In this document: in pieces, positions 11,181 through 22,232 of the stretch
Layout of the letters: the number at the start of each line of letters is the position of its first letter
Position numbering within the stretch: position 1 is the stretch's first letter
Source: Sordariomycetes sp. S80-01Y
Lineage: Eukaryota; Ascomycota; Sordariomycetes
NCBI GenBank assembly: GCA_037042185.1
Contig: JAXQJY010000031.1
Coordinates: forward strand, 744,001-808,000
Length of the DNA: 64,000 bases
Reading direction: 5' to 3'
Program-made: the position numbers and the translations under genes
The notes under the pieces: model-generated
Databases searched by the model: none
What the model saw: the letters and a program-made list of their open reading frames with translations, nothing else
What the model was told of the DNA's origin: nothing

Positions 11181-11798
11181 TACTAGTATAGTAGTAGCTG
11201 GAAACAATTGTGACGGGGGAATTCGGGGTCAAACTTATTTTGGCCGGTCGTGGTGAGGCTGAAGATGTGCCTGAAGCGTGCGAACCAAGCTGAACACCCT
11301 GAGGCCTCGCCAATTGATTTTTTATCACAGTCTCTCTGTGTGATTCGTGACATCAGCTTGAAGATATTTGTGCAATTGTGTCACACGAATGGTGTTGCCA
11401 TCGGGGTTGGCCACAGCCGAAGATGCTAAGAGACCCTTGGAGCTGTGGCTCGAGCTCCCACTCAGCTACCCCACGACCACCAGCCACTTTCCACGCGACC
11501 GCGTTAAGGACCCTGCAAGTCGTCGCGTCTTCGATGTCGAACCGCGTGCCGTGAATTCGAATGTCCAGCCTTCCTCTCCGTTCTCCACGAAACATCCCCT
11601 TTTCCAATTTGGTCGTCGCCTTGAGCTCAGCCCATATTCACTGTTCATATTGGAAGACACCTGAAATATTTTCTGCGCTGCATTTTTCGAGAAGAACCCA
11701 CTACGTTCCTCACTATAGCTTCCCAACGCGCCCTCCGAGCTCCCCTCAAGCTCACCCTTCCCGTCCGCCAGCTTGGCTCGTACCCACGCTTCTTAGCA
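11181..11798. other. Intergenic: UNG1 promoter and leader
   Basis: Between the hydrolase stop and the UNG1 AUG. The second half is pyrimidine-rich leader. From about 11626 it holds a stop-free frame continuous with UNG1 but without an AUG. No separate gene is seen. Confidence 0.5.
11715..11798 (+). promoter_or_regulatory. In-frame AUG-less leader upstream of UNG1, presequence-like
   Basis: The 28 codons before the UNG1 AUG, starting at an ATA with A at -3 and G at +4, read ASQRALRAPLKLTLPVRQLG and then SYPRFLA. They are rich in Arg/Lys/Leu/Ser with no acidic residue. The frame is open back to about 11626 without any AUG. Ung1 proteins act in both nucleus and mitochondria, so near-cognate initiation giving a mitochondrial form is plausible but unproven. 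Confidence 0.35.
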
Positions 11799-12971
11799 AT
11801 GTCGACCCTCAAACGCAAGGCTGAGGCCGCTTCCACGCCTGACCCCAAGAAGCCCAAAGCGAACGGCAACATCGCTGCTTTCTTTGGCTCGGCGCCCAAA
11901 CCCGCCACAACATCCACGGGGCCCGAGCCCGCCGCTCCGAAATTCGACAAGGAAAAATGGGTTTCAGGCTTGACGGAGGAACAGAGGGATTTGCTCAAGC
12001 TTGAGATTGAGACACTAGATGAGAGTTGGCTGGCGCATCTGAAGGATGACATTACCACGTCGGAGTTTCTGGGGCTGAAGAAGTTTTTGGCAAGCGAGAC
12101 GAAGGCAAAGAAGAAGTGGTTCCCCCCTGCTGAGGATGTCTACTCATGGTATGTTTCATCACGTTTGTTGGCCGACAAGAACCAGAGTGCATACTAACTA
12201 AAGGTGATCAGGTCTCGTCACACGCCGTTTGACAAAGTCAAGGTCGTCATCCTCGGCCAGGACCCCTACCACAACGACAACCAAGCCCACGGCATGGCCT
12301 TCTCCGTCCGCCCACCCACACCCGCTCCTCCTTCTCTGAGGAACATGTACATTGCCCTCAAGAAGGATTACCCGACATTCGTCGAACCGGCCAACCGCGG
12401 CGGCCTTCTCACCCCTTGGGCCGACCGCGGGGTGCTCATGCTGAATACCTGTCTTACCGTCCGCGCGCACGAAGCTTTCAGCCACGCGAATAGGGGCTGG
12501 GAAAAGCTCACCCAGCGCGTCATTGACCTCGTAGCGAAAAAGAGGACACGGGGTGTGGTCTTCATGGCCTGGGGCACGCCCGCCGGCAAGCGCGTGCAGA
12601 AAGTCGACAAATCTCGTCACCTGGTGCTCAACGCCGTGCATCCAAGCCCGTTGAGCGCGAGCCGGGGATTCTTCGACTGCCACCACTTCAAGAAGGCAAA
12701 TGAGTGGCTGATCACTAGATATGGAGACGATGGTGAGATTGACTGGGCGTTGAGGCCTGGAGCTACTACAAAGGTGCCGAAAAAGGTGCAGGAAGAGAAG
12801 AAGGAGGAAGTTAAGCAGAACGGCGGACCGGGAGACGAGGCCGACATTGAGAGTGGAGATGAGGAAGCCTTGGAGGAGGCCCTCAAGCTCTCAGAGGCTA
12901 ATTTGAAGAACGACGTTGGCGAGGTCAAGAAGGACGAAAAGAATGGCGAGGAAACGAAAACAGATGCTTGA
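11799..12971 (+). CDS. UNG1: Uracil-DNA glycosylase (family 1)
   Basis: Removes uracil from DNA to start base-excision repair. Two exons (11799-12148, 12212-12971) flank a 63-nt intron with a perfect TACTAAC branch site at 12192-12198; the product is 369 residues. The N-terminus has basic, NLS-like clusters (LKRKAEA, DPKKPKANG) and NGNIAAFF, which resembles a PCNA-binding PIP box with Asn for the usual Gln. The catalytic water-activating motif GQDPYHN (Asp134) and the HPSPLSASRGF minor-groove motif (His260) are intact. A charged C-terminal extension of about 85 residues, unusual for the family, includes a helix matching the ubiquitin-interacting-motif pattern (EEALEEALKLSEA, about residues 332-347). 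Confidence 0.95.
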
Positions 12972-14833
12972 AATTGTTGAGCGGGTCTAGGCCTCCTGCT
13001 CTGTTAGGATCGTGCTGTATATTAGGAAACGGTTGAAGGCGTCAAGGTTGATTATTTGATCTGCACATTCGCTCGACATGTCAGTGTCGGTTGCTTGGAT
13101 AGGAAGGGAATCAAAGTCCGATTGTCTCGCACATGGGACGCTCATGGCGTCGAGTCGTGCATTTGCCATTTTCGTGTGCGTGAGGGTGGATGGCAATTTC
13201 GCGAACCTCATATGAAAGTGACACAGTGTGCAAAGCGTGCCGCCTCTGGGCACCGGCATCTCGGACATTATGCATGCCCCTTGTTCATTGCGTGTGAGTT
13301 ATGTGTTCATCGCGAGTGTGCCAGCGCATCGTCGAGGGATGAGTTGGCAGTTTTTGGATTTCTTGAATTTGGCAAGGTGGAGGACGAATGAAGTTGGAGA
13401 ACGCGGAGCCAAGAGATGGGCTGAGGACCCCGCGAGCCGTTGGGCCTTGAGACGACGGCGCGGGCGCTACTTAGTGCTAACTAAGTGCCCAGATGGACAG
13501 ATGGACGGCGTCATGTTGAGAACCATTCGATCTCGCTCCCGAACAAGACGGGCCACTGCCGACGAGATTCGTTTCGAGTTCGTGCTCGGGACCAGCAAGC
13601 AGCACTGCCAATGGCTGCCATTGTTTTCGAGGTGCACCGGCGGGCAACTTAAGACAGAACGGGAAGGGCTGAGAGAAAGTCTTGGACAGAAAGGGACCAT
13701 CCAGGCCCCACGTCTCGGGAGCAGCAGCAGGGATGTCGTCCCTTCGTCCACCACAAACCACAACGCGTCTCAGCTGCAAGACTCGCGACGCATATTATCG
13801 GGATGGCAGACGACTGTGTGACGGGACACGGACGCGGGGCTTTTGCCGCAGTCGCAGCCCACGATTTGATGTCCGTCCTTCCGACGCAGGCTGGTGCAGC
13901 GCTTGTGTTGATTCACTTTTCTTCATGAGAGGGACCCAGGCGGAGATGGGTTGGAGAACAGACGACGCCGGCTGTTGAATGCAATGCAGGTGCAGGCTAT
14001 TGGGGAGCTAATGGATACTGCTGCCGTCTGCCGTTCCACGGGGCTGGACGCGGACACGGACACGGACGGACGACTGAGTCGCCGTTCTGACATCACCAGA
14101 TTAAACCAGATGCTTGTCTCTTCTCCAAGACACGGCTCGCCATGAGAACTATTTCGATAACAGGCACAATGGACGACATTCCAGCGAGTTTTGGGGGCAG
14201 TTGGGCGAGCTCAAGCAACGATACGACCCCGGCACATCCAATCTTAGCCCCATGTCCACCCCCATCCCCTGTCGCTCGTCACGGCTGCCCCTGAACGTGT
14301 CTTGTCTGATCACCTCCAGGCGACTGGACGAGCAAATGCTCACCGTCGCCCTCACTTTTCCCTTCCCTTCCACCCCTTCTGCCACTTCATTCGCTCGATC
14401 TCCTATCCGTAGCCGCTGCCGTATTCTTCTTCTCGGCCATATTTGGTCACTGTCCTTTGGCGCTTGGCCATCTTACCCCTTCCCCGTAACTTTCCTGCCC
14501 CTCCTTGACCCCTTGAATCCTATCCAGTTTTTTCGACGACGCCCTGACCTTGGGCAAATAAGGTGCCAAAACACGGCGCATAACCTCCAGCTGCCAGGCC
14601 CTTCCCTCGATCTGCCCAAGCACTGCATTGACGTTACCACGTCACTTCGACTTCAATCCCTCGGTCCTACTTGTCTCACCCACCACCACCGCCACCACCA
14701 GAGTACCCAGGGGCCGCGACGCGAGCAAAAGCAACGCCTACCGAGCCCAACTCCGCCTCAGATGACACTTTCCTCCTAATTTTCAACTTTCGAACCCAGA
14801 CGCGATCAAACGCCGTCAAACGAGTCCGCCATC
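12972..14833. other. Intergenic: UNG1 3' flank and long leader of the Msb1-domain gene
   Basis: About 1.86 kb without a supported gene. From roughly 14.2 kb the plus strand turns strongly pyrimidine-rich and includes a CCACCACCACCGCCACC run near 14680, typical of a long fungal leader. Reading frames before that show no family features. Confidence 0.5.
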
Positions 14834-17800
14834 ATGCCCGGCCTCTTCTCGCGCCTCAAGGGCAAGGACGGCGGGAGGTCCAAGAAGAAGAACGCCATTA
14901 ACGATGTCGCCGATAACATTCCCCAGAAGCCACAATGGGACGATGCCTGGACGCGCAAGACGGTCGAGCCGGAGGAAATTCACGACCTAATACGATGTTG
15001 CACTGAGGAGCTCAAGGCACGAGGTATGTTTTCCTCCAATGCTGCGCGACGCGGCTGCGAAACGCGCACGTTGCGCTGCGAACCGTTTCTTGCAGGTGTG
15101 TTGCGCTACAGAGCTGGTACTGATGCTGTGCTACAGCTCTTGACCTTCCTTTCCTTCTACTGCCCTTCCGTCCGACTTCCGACCCGAGCGGTGTGAGGAC
15201 TTTTATTCGACACTTTTTCGACCAGGGCGAGCCACCACGTGGGGAGGCATTGCGGCAAGAGGTCCGCATGTTGGAGCCCATGGTGCGTCAAGTCTACGAT
15301 TCCCAGGCAGGACGAACAGCGAAGCTCACAGGGACTAGGTTATTTCAGGCGTCTCAAAATGGTGCTGGAGCCGACTTGCCGGCGGCGTAGTGGGCTGGGA
15401 TGCCTACGAGCTATTCAAGGTTGGAGAGTATGGTAGGTGGCGCAAGCTCGAACCTCGAGCTGCGGGTGCTAACAAAACTTAGACTCCAACATGGCCCGCG
15501 ACTCCTTCAAGACTTTCATACCCATTAGTGTCGAGAATGGCGCCAGGCAACGAATCATCTTTGACTTCTTCGATTTGCTGGCTGCGATCGCGGCGCATGG
15601 GAAATCCAACGGTCTCGGCGGGCGCAAGCTATCGCGCATGGCGGCGTGGTGGGCTTTTGAGCACAAGGATACGGGCAATGGCTTTGAGGGGGGCTACAAC
15701 AACTGGCTGAAGTGAGTATTATTTACTTCAGGGGGGGAACATGGCTAACAGCACAGTGCCGCCGATGCGACGAGCCACCTCTTCTTCGCCTACCTTCGAT
15801 CCATCGCCCCCGAGCAGAACCTGACGGGCATCTCAATGCTCCCGCGGTCTCTGCAGAAACTGGTCCAAGAGACCGAGTACCCGCCCCAAAAGCCCGAGTT
15901 GATGATGTCGCGAACGAACAAGGTCGTCATGATCGTCGAGACCGTTTCGCCAACGCCATTTTCCCTTCTACGACGAGCGAACCACTTCCAATACCGCGAT
16001 ACCGACCGAGCGCTCCAAGAGTTCTCCGCGTACGAAGATCCGATCGAGGCGCTTTCCGAGGAGTGCAGACGTGTGCTGAAGGCTGTGTCTGCGGCCAACC
16101 AGTCACAGGTTTCCAGCTCAAAGCATTCCACTAGCTTGCGCGAGGCTTCTTGGAGTCGGTTCGAGGACGTCGGTTTCAGCAGTGCGCTTGAGGAGGATGA
16201 TGATGATGAGAGCGCGCTGGCGAAGAAGCAGCAGGAGCAGCCGCTACAAGCACTGAGGGACACACCAGCTTCAGGCAATGGCCTTGACCGCCCGACGACG
16301 CCCTCATGGGCCGACTTCTTGTCTTCTGGTTTCGTGGACGATAACCAGAGCCGATCCAATCTCCTACTTCCGCCCGACAAAGTTCTTCCCCCTATTGACA
16401 CCCAAAACCGCCAACGCAGCTCCCAATCACACCGTCCACGGCTAGAGTCAGACCGCGATCTCGACCCTGGAGAGCTGGCGAGCATCACCTTTGTCGACCT
16501 TGACGACGCCTTCTGGTGGGTGTGGATGTCCAGTCTGGCGCCCGAAGAAACATCTGATCGCAAAGCCGCCTTCGGTCGCTGCGCAGTCGTCGAGACCAAG
16601 ATCCGCGCCGCGCGCTGGCTCGTGATGGAGGAGATGGTCGCAGGCGCGGCGCCCGAGCCGCAGGAAGGGGCGTACATCGCGGAGAAGAAGAGCTTCTTCA
16701 GCTGGACGCGCAGGGGCAGGACCTTGGGACGTAGAAAGTCCACGGGAAAACAAGCTCTCGACCGCAACGAAAAGAACACCAACACCTTCGGCACCAGCAA
16801 GACCTCTATTGGGCCCGATACACATGCCAGGATTCAGGCCAAGGCTGCTCAGCTTCGTGCTGCGGACGATCGAGAGAAGCAGGAGGCTGCGAATGCTGCG
16901 CGCAGAGGACGCACCGGTCAGATGAGCGACAAGACCAACAGCGTTGCTACTCTCCAACCACAGATTGCCGCCGAGGCCAGCTCGGCGATGAAGTGGGCGA
17001 AGAAATATGACAAGGGAAGTATTAAGGATGCCTACCTTGCCAATAGCAACGCTGGTCGAGGCATGGCCGTCTCGCCTGCTCCTACAGAGAATACAAATGG
17101 CCATGCCGAGCCGAACGGGAGCATGAAGCAGCCGGAGAAGGCCCCCGAGGTCCCTGTTAAGGATACGAAGCCAGAGCCCACGCCAGAACCTAAGCCCGAG
17201 CCCGAGGTTGAGGCGCCGACTACGAACCCCAAGGCTGTTCCGTCTAGGAAGCCCGTTGGTGCCGCCCCAGCTCCGGCTCCTGTGCCTGAGAAGCAACCAG
17301 AGCCCGTGCCCGAACCCAAGCCAGAGGCTACTCCCCAGCCAGAGCCAGAACCAGAGGTCCAAGCTCCTACGCCGCCTGCAAAGGACGAGCCCGCCCCTGA
17401 GCCCGAAGCACCGACCCCGGAACCCGTTGCCGCTGCTGCGCCGGAGCCAAAGAAGAAGCTTCCCAAAGACAAGTCTGGAGGCCTGCGTAAGCTCTTCAGC
17501 CGCAAGAACCGCAGCTCCAAGGTCCCCGACAACGCCGCCGCCGACGTCAATGCCATGTTGAGGAAGGACTCCGAGGCCTCGGCTCCCACGCCGGAGCCCA
17601 TCGTCGAGCAGAACGAGGAGCCTATCACCCCTGGAGCTCAGACTCCCAAGAACGAGCCAAACAACGGCGACAATCTCAGCAGGGTCAACACGAAGGACGA
17701 TCTTGAAGCTCAAGCCGAATTCGCCCGCTTCGACCAGGGCCCGCTCTCGGACCAACCCGCCTTCGCCCCTGACGACGTCTCCGACGACGAGGGTGACGCT

Positions 17801-18291
17801 ACGCCACCGCCCATTGCCCGCCGTCCTACCCAGCGCGCCAACTCTTCTCTGAGAGAGTCAAGCCTGAAGAGTTCCGTCGAACCTCCCAAGGAGGAGCACC
17901 TGAACAAGACGGCCGGTCCTGGTGTGCAGGATCGATGGGCACAGATCAGGAAGAACGCCGCTGACAGGGCGGCGAGCTACCAGAAGGAGGACGCGGCTGT
18001 CAGTCCGCCTCGGGAAAGGAAGGCGCCCAGAGAGAAGGGTGAGGATGACGATGATGACACCAGCGGCGAGGAGAGTGAGTGACCCCTTACCATGGTTCAA
18101 ACCGTTGAAGTGAAGCGGCAGACTAACGTACTGCAGCGATTGAGTCTCGTGTTGCACGCATCAAGGCCCGCGTCGCCGAGTTGACCGGCACGATGGAGGG
18201 CGTTCACGGCCCCAACAGCACCCAGGGATCTCCCGCGAGGTCTCCCGGTCCTGGCGCCCGAACGCCTGGGACTGAGCAGCCTGCTACTTAG
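14834..18291 (+). CDS. Msb1/Mug8-domain morphogenesis protein (1043 aa)
   Basis: Related to yeast Msb1, which works with Cdc42/Rho1 and formin signalling in polarity and cell-wall growth. I place six exons: 14834-15023, 15137-15282, 15339-15432, 15483-15711, 15757-18074 and 18137-18291 (1043 residues). The family domain covers about residues 40-450, with LPFLLLPFRPTSDPSGVRTF, KWCWSRLAGGVVGWDAYELF and MARDSFKTFIPISVENGAR. For intron 2 the pair GTGCGT...ACTAG was chosen because it restores the family's spacing before KWCWSR; a second donor (GTCAAG) and acceptor (TTTCAG) nearby would give a form two residues shorter. The C-terminal half is disordered, with many Pro-Glu repeats (PEPTPEPKPEPEVE) and a serine-rich acidic end. 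A short coiled helix (IESRVARIKARVAELTG) is added by the last exon. Confidence 0.9.
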
Positions 18292-18895
18292 CCCAGCTCT
18301 GCAATAATGCCGCCGGCCAAGCTAAGCACTAGCTGCGCTGTGCTTCCACCATTTTCTGGCCCTCTCGCTTGAGTTTTCTCCAGCTCAGAAGCCAGGGGCG
18401 TAACTTTTCCTCGTTTTCGAACCTTGCCCCTCGACGGATCTCAAGCTTCCTTTACTTTCTTATTTTTTCCTCCAATGTGTTTGCTGTTTGTCTAATACCA
18501 CCATCTTTGAAGCACCTTTGCCATGTTCTATGTCTCCTTTTTCTCCTTTATTTCAAAACAAGTTTCGATGGGCGAACGCACCCAATGGAAAAAATGCGAT
18601 GGAGAGCCAGCTAGCTACGCCTTACTTGCTCGCGAACGAGGAGGGAGGATTACAAAAAGGAGATCGCGTGCGCTGCGTTTTGCCGAATGTAACTCTGTTG
18701 TCCCTCTTCTCCGGGAAGAGCGGAGCGCACTTATGATACCAGTAGAGGGATGTTGCTGTCAATATAGCCGAGCGTGGTGCATAATCAATTCAATATCCAA
18801 GAGCTGATGACTGGTCTATGTCTTTATTACTTGTTTCTCGTGGTTGACTCGTGGTTGACTGGTGTGTTGTGTTACGCTACGTAAGTTTACAACCC
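18292..18895. other. Convergent 3' flanks of the Msb1-domain gene and the DUF726 gene
   Basis: About 600 bases between two converging stop codons. Only low-complexity, T-rich 3' UTR-like sequence is seen. Confidence 0.5.
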
Positions 18896-21316
18896 TCAGG
18901 GGCTGTCGTTGTTTACCATGCTGATGCCCTTGTACTCCTCATCGTCGTCCCCGTTCGACGAAGGCGTCATCGGCCGGGGAGCCTCCCTCATGCCCCTCTG
19001 CGGCTGCTGAGGCACCTCTTTCCGCTTGATAGCCGGCTTGTCCGAGATGGTCTCCTGCTTGGGCGTGGGGACGTCATCGATCTCATCGGGCCTCGGCGGG
19101 AGCTTGAGCTTCTTCTCCTCCTGTTCCCTGCCGTCAGTTGGTGCCAACGTCTCCTGGTCCTTCTCGGCCTTTGATGCAGGAGCAGGCTGGGTGGGCTCCT
19201 CGGTGTCGCTGGGTCGCGGGGGCAGGGAGAGTTTCTCCTGCTCTTTGGGATCGAGGTTCAGGCCGGCCAGGTCTTCCGACATCTCCTTGCTGGGCGACGG
19301 CACCTGCTTCTGCTGTGCCTTGATATCCTTGGGATCCGCGTACTCTGGCTTCGACTCGTCGTAGTCGATGAGCTTGCCTTCGCGGTAGTCGTCCTTCATC
19401 TTGATGACCTCGTCCTTCTCGATGTCCCCGCCCGCCTTGACGCCCACGAAGCCGCACTTGCGCAGGATCTCACCCGTGAGCTCCGGATACCTCAGATGGC
19501 CGGACACGGTCTCGCTCAGGTCCAAATTCTCGATTCCGGAAACATCCTTGATGGGCTGGAGACCAGCCACGCCGTAGGAGAGCGAGTAGGCGCGGTACAC
19601 GAAGCCGAGGATCATGTCGTTCTCCGAGTACACGTTGTATATCTTGCCGGAGACGGCGGTGCGGATGGTCCGCCAGTGGGAGCTCGCGGCCGGGGCGGGG
19701 GCGCCGATGATGACGACGGTGTCGATCAGGCCGAAAGCGCGGCGCTCGGCCAGGCTCTGCAGACAGGCGTGGATGGCCGCGGCGCCGAGCGAGTAGCCTA
19801 CCAGCGTGACGGGCCGCTCGCCCTGGACTTTGTTGATGAGCGCGTCGGCGAGCAGGTGGCCGGCTTTTCGGGATCTGTTGAGGCCGCGGGAGAAGGGGTT
19901 GTCGACGTTTGACGCTGCGGCGAGGACTTGGATCGGCCACAGAGCGGCCCAGAGCGTGGCGAAGACGGTGCGCTTGATGACCTCTGATTTGAAGGTGTTC
20001 CACGCCGCACTCTTGACGAGGTCCGTGAAAGCTGTACCGAGGGCGACGAGGGTCTTCATCTCGTAACGCAGAGCGAAGACCTCCGTTTCTGTGGAAAGCA
20101 CACGCCATGGCGTAGTGATGTCTTCTTCCTCGTTGAGCCAGCCGTTGATGCCAATCGTCAACCGCAAGCGCCTGGACTGCTGTTGTTGCTGTGATTCGGG
20201 TGATGAGTAGTCACGCCCCCATTCTTCCCTGAGAGGTATGAACTTGAAGTCTTCAACTTCCTTGGCGTAGTTGTCCATCATTTCTCCCGTCATCTTAGCA
20301 CCGTAGGCACCAAACAGTGCTCCTACCAGAGCGCCGTTCATCCAGAAGATACCCAAGAAGGATGCTACTCCTCCCAGGCCTATGCCGCCGAGAACGCCGC
20401 CCAGTGCTCCGGCAACGAGGGGAGCTGCCAGGCCACCAGTTACACCGATGACGGCGGCGCCTGCAACGGAGGCGAGGCCGACCTTCCAGAAGCGGCCGAA
20501 CTTGTTGTCTTGCTTGCGCTTGGCGGCTTCGGCCTCGGCGTCCATGGTTGCTTCTTTTTCCTTGGAGTCTTTGGAGGAGGACATGAGCTGTTTGGCGATC
20601 TCGGTCTCTTCGTGAATGACGAAGCTCTGGGGCAGCTCAAGAGCTGAGGCCAGGTAGAGAGCAAGCGTTCGGGAGTGCGCTGAGTATTTTCCCGTGGAGA
20701 GAAGCAGCAGCAGGACGCAACTGAGGGCTTCCTTGCGATCCCGCAGCGGAACCGACGTCAACCGTGTAGGGACGGGGTGGTATAGCAGCTGCAAAGCGTA
20801 AAAGTCCTCCTGCTTGCTAATCTCTCTCCCCTCTCCGAAAGTCATCAGATCCTCGCCCTCCTCTGCGTTGTCGACCTTGTGCTTCTCCAGCTCCTTGTTC
20901 CTCTTGATGCGCTCAGCTTGGACCTCCGGCTTGTCTTCGACGTTTACGATCTCTTCTAGCTTGGGCATGAACTCCTTCTTCCATTCCATCATGTGCTTGA
21001 CGGCGGCCTTCTGGATCTTGAGGGCTTCCTTGGAGGCCTTGGCGTCAGGCTTGGGGGGGTCCTGGGCTCGCTGCTGTCTCTCATGTTGGAGTTGAGGTGT
21101 GGAGGTGTCGCCGCCTGGGGTGTTGCTGCCGCTTTGGCTGGGTGTGTTGGATGATGTTGGCGTCAAGGTCGTCACCGCACCAAGGTCCTGGGACGATGAG
21201 TCAAGCTCGCTGAGCATGAAGTTGGTGATTTCATCGATGAGTTTGAGGAAGGCCTGGCGACGGGCGACGTTGAAATTGATTACGATCTGACGCGGATCAG
21301 AGACGAGGGGCGCCAT
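18896..21316 (-). CDS. DUF726 alpha/beta-hydrolase membrane protein (TMCO4/yeast Mil1-like, 806 aa)
   Basis: A single uninterrupted minus-strand exon of 806 residues starts at the AUG at 21316 (MAPLVSDPRQIVINFNVARR). After a Ser/Thr/Pro-rich segment there is a charged helical region and then a glycine-rich hydrophobic block (ASVAGAAVIGVTGGLAAPLV and onward), the membrane part typical of the DUF726 family. The hydrolase part carries VTLVGYSLGAAAIHACL with nucleophile Ser509, followed by VVIIGAPAP. A long acidic, proline-rich tail closes the protein. Yeast Mil1 of this family binds a clathrin adaptor, and the human relative is TMCO4; enzymatic activity is not established. It is divergent from the TMA23 gene. 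Confidence 0.9.
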   Translation of the reverse strand: MAPLVSDPRQIVINFNVARRQAFLKLIDEITNFMLSELDSSSQDLGAVTTLTPTSSNTPSQSGSNTPGGDTSTPQLQHERQQRAQDPPKPDAKASKEALKIQKAAVKHMMEWKKEFMPKLEEIVNVEDKPEVQAERIKRNKELEKHKVDNAEEGEDLMTFGEGREISKQEDFYALQLLYHPVPTRLTSVPLRDRKEALSCVLLLLLSTGKYSAHSRTLALYLASALELPQSFVIHEETEIAKQLMSSSKDSKEKEATMDAEAEAAKRKQDNKFGRFWKVGLASVAGAAVIGVTGGLAAPLVAGALGGVLGGIGLGGVASFLGIFWMNGALVGALFGAYGAKMTGEMMDNYAKEVEDFKFIPLREEWGRDYSSPESQQQQQSRRLRLTIGINGWLNEEEDITTPWRVLSTETEVFALRYEMKTLVALGTAFTDLVKSAAWNTFKSEVIKRTVFATLWAALWPIQVLAAASNVDNPFSRGLNRSRKAGHLLADALINKVQGERPVTLVGYSLGAAAIHACLQSLAERRAFGLIDTVVIIGAPAPAASSHWRTIRTAVSGKIYNVYSENDMILGFVYRAYSLSYGVAGLQPIKDVSGIENLDLSETVSGHLRYPELTGEILRKCGFVGVKAGGDIEKDEVIKMKDDYREGKLIDYDESKPEYADPKDIKAQQKQVPSPSKEMSEDLAGLNLDPKEQEKLSLPPRPSDTEEPTQPAPASKAEKDQETLAPTDGREQEEKKLKLPPRPDEIDDVPTPKQETISDKPAIKRKEVPQQPQRGMREAPRPMTPSSNGDDDEEYKGISMVNNDSP

Positions 21317-22232
21317 GATGGGCGTTGTGCAGGCAGATGCCTGGCTTCCGAACTGAGATGCAAAAGCCGGTGGTTCGGATGGATGGGAGTGATGTTGTGA
21401 TGTTGGACGTTGGGACACGAGTGTAAGTCCGGGTCGACGAGGCTGAGTGATGAGGTGCCACAGGGAGGGCGCGGTACGTCATCCGGTTCGAGGGGTGCCC
21501 CTGATCTGCGACGGGCGAGTGGGCAGCCCGAAGCCATGGACAAAACAGGAAATCGATCAGGCGTGGGCATGATGGACCCGAAATCCTGCTCGCGTCTTCA
21601 TTCCAGTCTATCTTCGATGGATGTCTCATCTGTGTTTGGCTATTCCATCACTCATGCTGTGTACTTGATGGGCTGGCTACCCTGCGGTGTACCTACCATC
21701 AAGCTGTTTGACAACGGTTGGCCTCCTTTCGATTCTTAAGCAATATCTATCATTCAAGATTGTAATTTCATGTTTCCTTAGTAAAAACTCCTGCTGTTCG
21801 CGTTTAGTTTTGGCACATACTGGACAGTTACGTCTGTGCTTGTTCAGGAAACCACTGTGTAGGCACCACCCGTCGACGCCTACAACTTGTTTTCGACTTG
21901 ACAAGTTACTACTGCTAGTTGTATTTATGGTTTATAACAAGGTTTAATTCTGTGCATTCTACCGACTCAAAACTCAAACAATTGGATTTTTGCCGAATAG
22001 TGAGCAGGCACTTGGTCAAGAGGCAGAAGCGCCGTCTTTCGATCTTCAAGCGGAAGGTTGGGAAGATAAGGCACGATAAGCAACGCCCCGCAAAAAAATT
22101 CCAGACGGGTTTCAATCACCAGTTCCCAACCCAAACCGATTTTCGACCTCGACAACCGCATTGCCATTAACTCAACCCGCGCCCACCGTTTACCCCCGGC
22201 CATCCGTCCAAACTGGCCTCAGAGACGGCACG
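21317..22232. promoter_or_regulatory. Divergent promoter between the DUF726 gene and TMA23
   Basis: About 900 bases. The central part (21.65-22.1 kb) is more AT-rich than its surroundings. No reading frame with family features and no clear TATA box were seen. Confidence 0.45.

Noticed and set aside
16448-17755. Minus-strand 435-codon frame opposite the Msb1-domain gene
   Set aside because: Shadow of the Pro/Glu-repeat region; its composition is low complexity and it has no supporting signals.
18088-18105. GGTTCAAACC, a B-box-like word suggesting a tRNA gene
   Set aside because: The T-stem does not pair (second base pair is G-G) and no acceptor or anticodon arms can be drawn. It lies in the last intron of the Msb1-domain gene.
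21600-22100. RIP-mutated transposon remnant
   Set aside because: The region is only mildly AT-rich and shows no transposon frames, terminal repeats or biased TpA runs. An ordinary divergent promoter explains it.
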